DNA from: Brevibacterium atlanticum
GTDB lineage: Bacteria > Actinomycetota > Actinomycetes > Actinomycetales > Brevibacteriaceae
Direction of reading: 5' to 3'
Assembly: GCF_011617245.1 (NCBI RefSeq)
Contig: NZ_CP050152.1
Coordinates: forward strand, 1,736,001 to 1,800,000
Length of the DNA: 64,000 bases
A program made the position numbers and the translations under genes. Shown piece after piece: positions 61,338-64,000 of this stretch (the first letter of the stretch is position 1; every line of letters starts with the position of its first letter). The notes under the pieces were generated by a model, which was not told the origin of the DNA, ran no database searches, and saw only the letters and a program-made list of their open reading frames with translations.

Positions 61338-63259
61338 TGGCTGAGAAGACAGCAGCTACCCAGCCGAAGAAGGGATCTCCGATCCTCGAGGTCAAGGACC
61401 TCGGCGTCCAGTTCTGGGTCAGCGACGAATGGTGGATGGCTGCCGAACACCTCGACTACACGGTCAACGCCGGTGAGGTGCTCGCGATCGTCGGTGAATC
61501 CGGCTCCGGAAAGTCACAGTCGAGCATGTCTCTGCTCGGACTCCTGCCGAGCAACGGCCGGGCCACCGGTTCGGCGAAGCTCGGCGGCCGTGAGCTCATC
61601 GGGATGCCGCCGGAGAAGATGCAGAATGTGCGCGGCAACGAGATCTCCGTGATCTTCCAGGAGCCGATGACCGCGCTCAACCCGGTCTACACCGCCGGGT
61701 ATCAGATCGTCGAGACCCTGCGGGTCCACCTCGACATCGGCCCGACCGAGGCGAAGGAACGGGCTCTCGAGCTCATGCGCCTCGTCGAGATCCCGGACCC
61801 CGAGGACCGGTTCCACTCGTTCCCGCACCAGCTCTCGGGTGGTCAGCGACAGCGCATCATGATCGCGCAGGCTCTGGCGTGCCAACCGAAGCTGCTCATC
61901 GCCGATGAGCCGACCACGGCACTGGATGTGACGGTGCAGGCCGAGATCCTCAAGCTCATGCGTGAGCTGAAGTCGAAGCTCGACGCCGGCATCATCCTCA
62001 TCACGCACGACATGGGTGTGGTGGCCGATATGGCCGACCGCATCATCGTCATGCGCGCGGGCAAGGTCGTCGAAGCAGGCACAGCGGAGGAGATCTTCTA
62101 CCACCCGCAGCACCCGTACACGAAGCAGCTCCTCGACGCGGTGCCCCACCTCGGCGCCGGCGCAGAGGGGGAGGCCTTCGGTGCGAACATCGACGATGTC
62201 GAAGCATCGCTGAGCGATATCGGTACGGATCAGGCCGAACACGCTTCGGATCCCGTGGGTCGCTCGGAAACCGGACCCGGCACGGACAAGATCTCGATGG
62301 CAGCAGATGCGGACATGGCGCTGGCCGAAGCCCGCGAACAGGCGACCGAGACGGACCGTCCCGAGATCGAGATGGATTCGACGGACACGTACTACCATCC
62401 CGGTTCGCAGGCGGACTTCTCGAAGCCCTCTGCCCTGCAGCTGCGCGACGCCGCGATCGAGTATCCGGCGATCGGACGGAAGAAGGCCTTCCGCGCCGCC
62501 CACCACATCAACCTCATGATCGCACCCGGTGAGGTCGTGGGGCTGGTCGGCGAATCCGGTTCGGGCAAGACGACGATCGGGCGTGCCGCGCTCGGTCTGC
62601 TGCCCACCGTCGAAGGCGATATGGTCGTCAACGGCACGAGCATCAAGGGTCTGAGCAACAAGCAGATGCGTCCTCTGCGCAAGGAGGTCGGCATCGTATT
62701 CCAGGATCCCGGCTCCTCGCTCAACCCGCGTCTGCCCGTCGGTGAGTCCATCGGCGAACCGCTCTACCTGCACGAGAAGATGAAGGGACCGGCGCTGAGC
62801 AAGCGGGTCGAGGAGCTGCTGACCGCGGTCGAGCTGCCCACCTCGATGCGCAACCGGTACCCGCATGAGCTCTCGGGCGGACAGCGGCAGCGCATCGGCA
62901 TCGCCCGAGCCCTGACTCTGCGACCGAAGCTGCTCATCGCCGATGAGCCGACGTCGGCACTCGACGTGTCGGTGCAGGCGAAGGTCCTCGACCTGTTCGA
63001 GGGGCTGCAGAAGGACTACGGGTTCGCCTGCCTGTTCATCAGCCACGACCTCGCGGTCGTCGAGCGCATCGCCGAACGCATCGCGGTGATGCGGCACGGC
63101 TACCTCGTCGAGATCGGCAAGTCCTCTCAGGTCGTGTCGAACCCCGTTCACCCCTACACGCAGCGCCTGCTGTCGGCGGTTCCAGTTCCGGATCCCAAGG
63201 AGCAGCGTAAGCGTCGGGAGGCCAGGGACGCCGTCCTCGAAGCCACGATGAACGCCTGA
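61337..63259 (+). CDS. Fused dual ABC ATPase of the peptide transporter (DppD-DppF)
   Basis: A 640-residue protein holding both ATPases. The first has Walker A GESGSGKSQ, signature LSGGQRQRIM and LLIADEPTTALDVT (N-terminal half). The second has GESGSGKTTIG, LSGGQRQRIG and LLIADEPTSALDVS (C-terminal half). Each is followed by the oligopeptide-type C-terminal motif (HPYTKQLLDAVP, HPYTQRLLSAVP). An acidic linker of about 95 residues joins them. It energises DppBC. Such fusions are known in this family. Confidence 0.92.
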   Translation: MAEKTAATQPKKGSPILEVKDLGVQFWVSDEWWMAAEHLDYTVNAGEVLAIVGESGSGKSQSSMSLLGLLPSNGRATGSAKLGGRELIGMPPEKMQNVRGNEISVIFQEPMTALNPVYTAGYQIVETLRVHLDIGPTEAKERALELMRLVEIPDPEDRFHSFPHQLSGGQRQRIMIAQALACQPKLLIADEPTTALDVTVQAEILKLMRELKSKLDAGIILITHDMGVVADMADRIIVMRAGKVVEAGTAEEIFYHPQHPYTKQLLDAVPHLGAGAEGEAFGANIDDVEASLSDIGTDQAEHASDPVGRSETGPGTDKISMAADADMALAEAREQATETDRPEIEMDSTDTYYHPGSQADFSKPSALQLRDAAIEYPAIGRKKAFRAAHHINLMIAPGEVVGLVGESGSGKTTIGRAALGLLPTVEGDMVVNGTSIKGLSNKQMRPLRKEVGIVFQDPGSSLNPRLPVGESIGEPLYLHEKMKGPALSKRVEELLTAVELPTSMRNRYPHELSGGQRQRIGIARALTLRPKLLIADEPTSALDVSVQAKVLDLFEGLQKDYGFACLFISHDLAVVERIAERIAVMRHGYLVEIGKSSQVVSNPVHPYTQRLLSAVPVPDPKEQRKRREARDAVLEATMNA

Positions 63260-63271
63260 GTTCACTCACCC

Positions 63272-63311
63272 ATACGGCCACCTGCACGCGAGAGTGTGCG
63301 GGTGGCCGTAT
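63272..63311 (+). terminator. Terminator of the dpp operon, overlapping the typA promoter
   Basis: ATACGGCCACC (63272-63282) pairs with GGTGGCCGTAT (63301-63311), followed by TAATTGTCTG. The 3' arm contributes the first three bases of TATAAT (63309-63314), a consensus -10 for typA. Confidence 0.85.
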
Positions 63312-63314
63312 AAT
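63309..63314 (+). promoter_or_regulatory. -10 element of typA
   Basis: A perfect TATAAT, 51 bp before the typA ATG; no clear -35 is seen. Confidence 0.65.
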
Positions 63315-63364
63315 TGTCTGTTGGGTCCGGGCTGGACCGATCTCTCTATCTCAAAAGGTTCTTG

Positions 63365-64000
63365 ATGACTGAAGCCATCACGCGACGGGAAAACCGCCGC
63401 AATGTAGCAATCGTCGCGCACGTCGACCACGGCAAGACCACTCTGGTCGATGCCATGCTCCGGCAGACCGGTGTGTTCAGCGAACACGGCGACTACGCCG
63501 AACGCATCATGGACTCCGGCGACCTCGAACGCGAGAAGGGCATCACCATTCTCGCGAAGAACACCTCGGTGCTCTACAACGGTCCCTCGGCCGGCGACGA
63601 ACCCATCGTCATCAATGTCATCGACACCCCCGGCCACGCCGACTTCGGCGGAGAGGTCGAACGCGGCCTGTCCATGGTCGACGGCGTCGTCCTCCTCGTC
63701 GATGCCTCCGAGGGCCCGCTGCCGCAGACCCGCTTCGTGCTGCGCAAGGCGCTGGCCGCGAAGCTGCCGGTCATCCTGCTGATCAACAAGACCGACCGTG
63801 CCGATGCCCGCATCGACGGAGTCGTCGAGGAGTCTCAGGACCTGCTCCTGGGCCTGGCCTCCGACCTCGCCGTTGAGGTCCCCGACCTCGACGTCGACTC
63901 CGTCCTCGACGTGCCCGTGGTCTACGCGGCTGCGAAGGCCGGCGCCGCCTCCCTCGAACAGCCCGCCGACGGAGCCGTGCCGGACAACCCCGACCTCGAA
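63365..64000 (+). CDS. typA: Ribosome-associated GTPase TypA/BipA, 3' end outside window
   Basis: The N-terminal 212 residues are present: [20 protein letters not shown] (G1), [20 protein letters not shown] (switch I/G2), [16 protein letters not shown] (G3) and [12 protein letters not shown] (G4). [14 protein letters not shown] distinguishes TypA/BipA from EF-G and LepA. It aids ribosome assembly and stress adaptation. AAAGG precedes the ATG at 63365, with a consensus -10 TATAAT upstream. Confidence 0.95.
   Translation, partial: MTEAITRRENRRNVAIVAHVDHGKTTLVDAMLRQTGVFSEHGDYAERIMDSGDLEREKGITILAKNTSVLYNGPSAGDEPIVINVIDTPGHADFGGEVERGLSMVDGVVLLVDASEGPLPQTRFVLRKALAAKLPVILLINKTDRADARIDGVVEESQDLLLGLASDLAVEVPDLDVDSVLDVPVVYAAAKAGAASLEQPADGAVPDNPDLE

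Overview
The window looks like chromosomal DNA of a high-GC actinobacterium, most likely a Brevibacterium or close relative. That genus call is inference. It rests on the high GC content and on several family-level markers: a monomeric NADP isocitrate dehydrogenase, a MocR-type pdxR divergent from pdxST, DtxR/IdeR-like iron boxes, a DinB protein of the mycothiol-dependent type, LPXTG surface proteins, and many genes that appear to be leaderless (a TANNNT -10 element 6 to 8 bases before the start codon). No rRNA, tRNA, CRISPR array, insertion sequence or prophage was seen.

Layout. 1-2.7 kb: thiamine genes. thiO (partial, minus strand, behind a TPP riboswitch) faces thiE, and a ketopantoate reductase-like gene follows thiE. 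2.6-7.2 kb: a DedA membrane protein fused to a gamma-glutamylcyclotransferase-like domain, a NarL-type two-component pair, and a Fic protein with a perfect inverted repeat in its promoter. 7.4-10.2 kb: an FMN-dependent alpha-hydroxy acid oxidase and a LysP-like amino acid permease. 10.3-17.2 kb: an iron-siderophore ABC importer in two pieces, each with an iron box, separated by a Nudix hydrolase, an alpha/beta hydrolase, a thiosulfate sulfurtransferase and a SufE-like protein. 17.2-19.0 kb: two META-like proteins and a DUF808 membrane protein. 19.2-25.9 kb: three tandem paralogous cell-wall-anchored S1 serine proteases. They share a promoter layout; the first two share a near-identical terminator, and the third carries eleven 27-bp repeats.

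26-38.9 kb: mixed metabolic and stress genes, namely a double-GNAT protein, a thioesterase, a VOC protein with a DinB remnant, an LPXTG-anchored 5'-nucleotidase, thiol peroxidase, a PIG-L deacetylase, a flavin monooxygenase-like protein, an MFS drug exporter, a lower-GC pair of secreted proteins, a HhH-GPD repair protein and a YchJ protein. 38.97-43.7 kb: a structured mRNA leader before a DUF2087 gene, then a phosphoribosyltransferase, a carboxylesterase, an AlkZ-like protein and a lipid kinase-like protein. 43.7-48.8 kb: a DUF853 ATPase, pdxT and pdxS, with a divergent MocR regulator that lacks the PLP lysine. 49-56.6 kb: a phosphopantetheinyl transferase, a LapA-like protein, icd, a thymidine kinase, an enol-lactonase-like hydrolase, an old yellow enzyme, an MBL-fold hydrolase and a PH-like membrane protein. 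56.8-63.3 kb: a peptide ABC importer (dppA, an unusually long dppB, dppC and a fused dppDF) behind a CRP/GlxR-type palindrome. 63.4 kb to the end: typA/bipA, cut by the window edge.

The most unusual regulatory observation is the roughly 150-nt leader before the DUF2087 gene. It can form two mutually exclusive hairpins near the Shine-Dalgarno site, with an 8-bp loop-loop complementarity. The most unusual protein-level observations are the MocR regulator without its Schiff-base lysine, the DedA-GGCT fusion, the three-protease surface cluster and the very long dppB permease. No stretch longer than about 300 bases lacks a gene.
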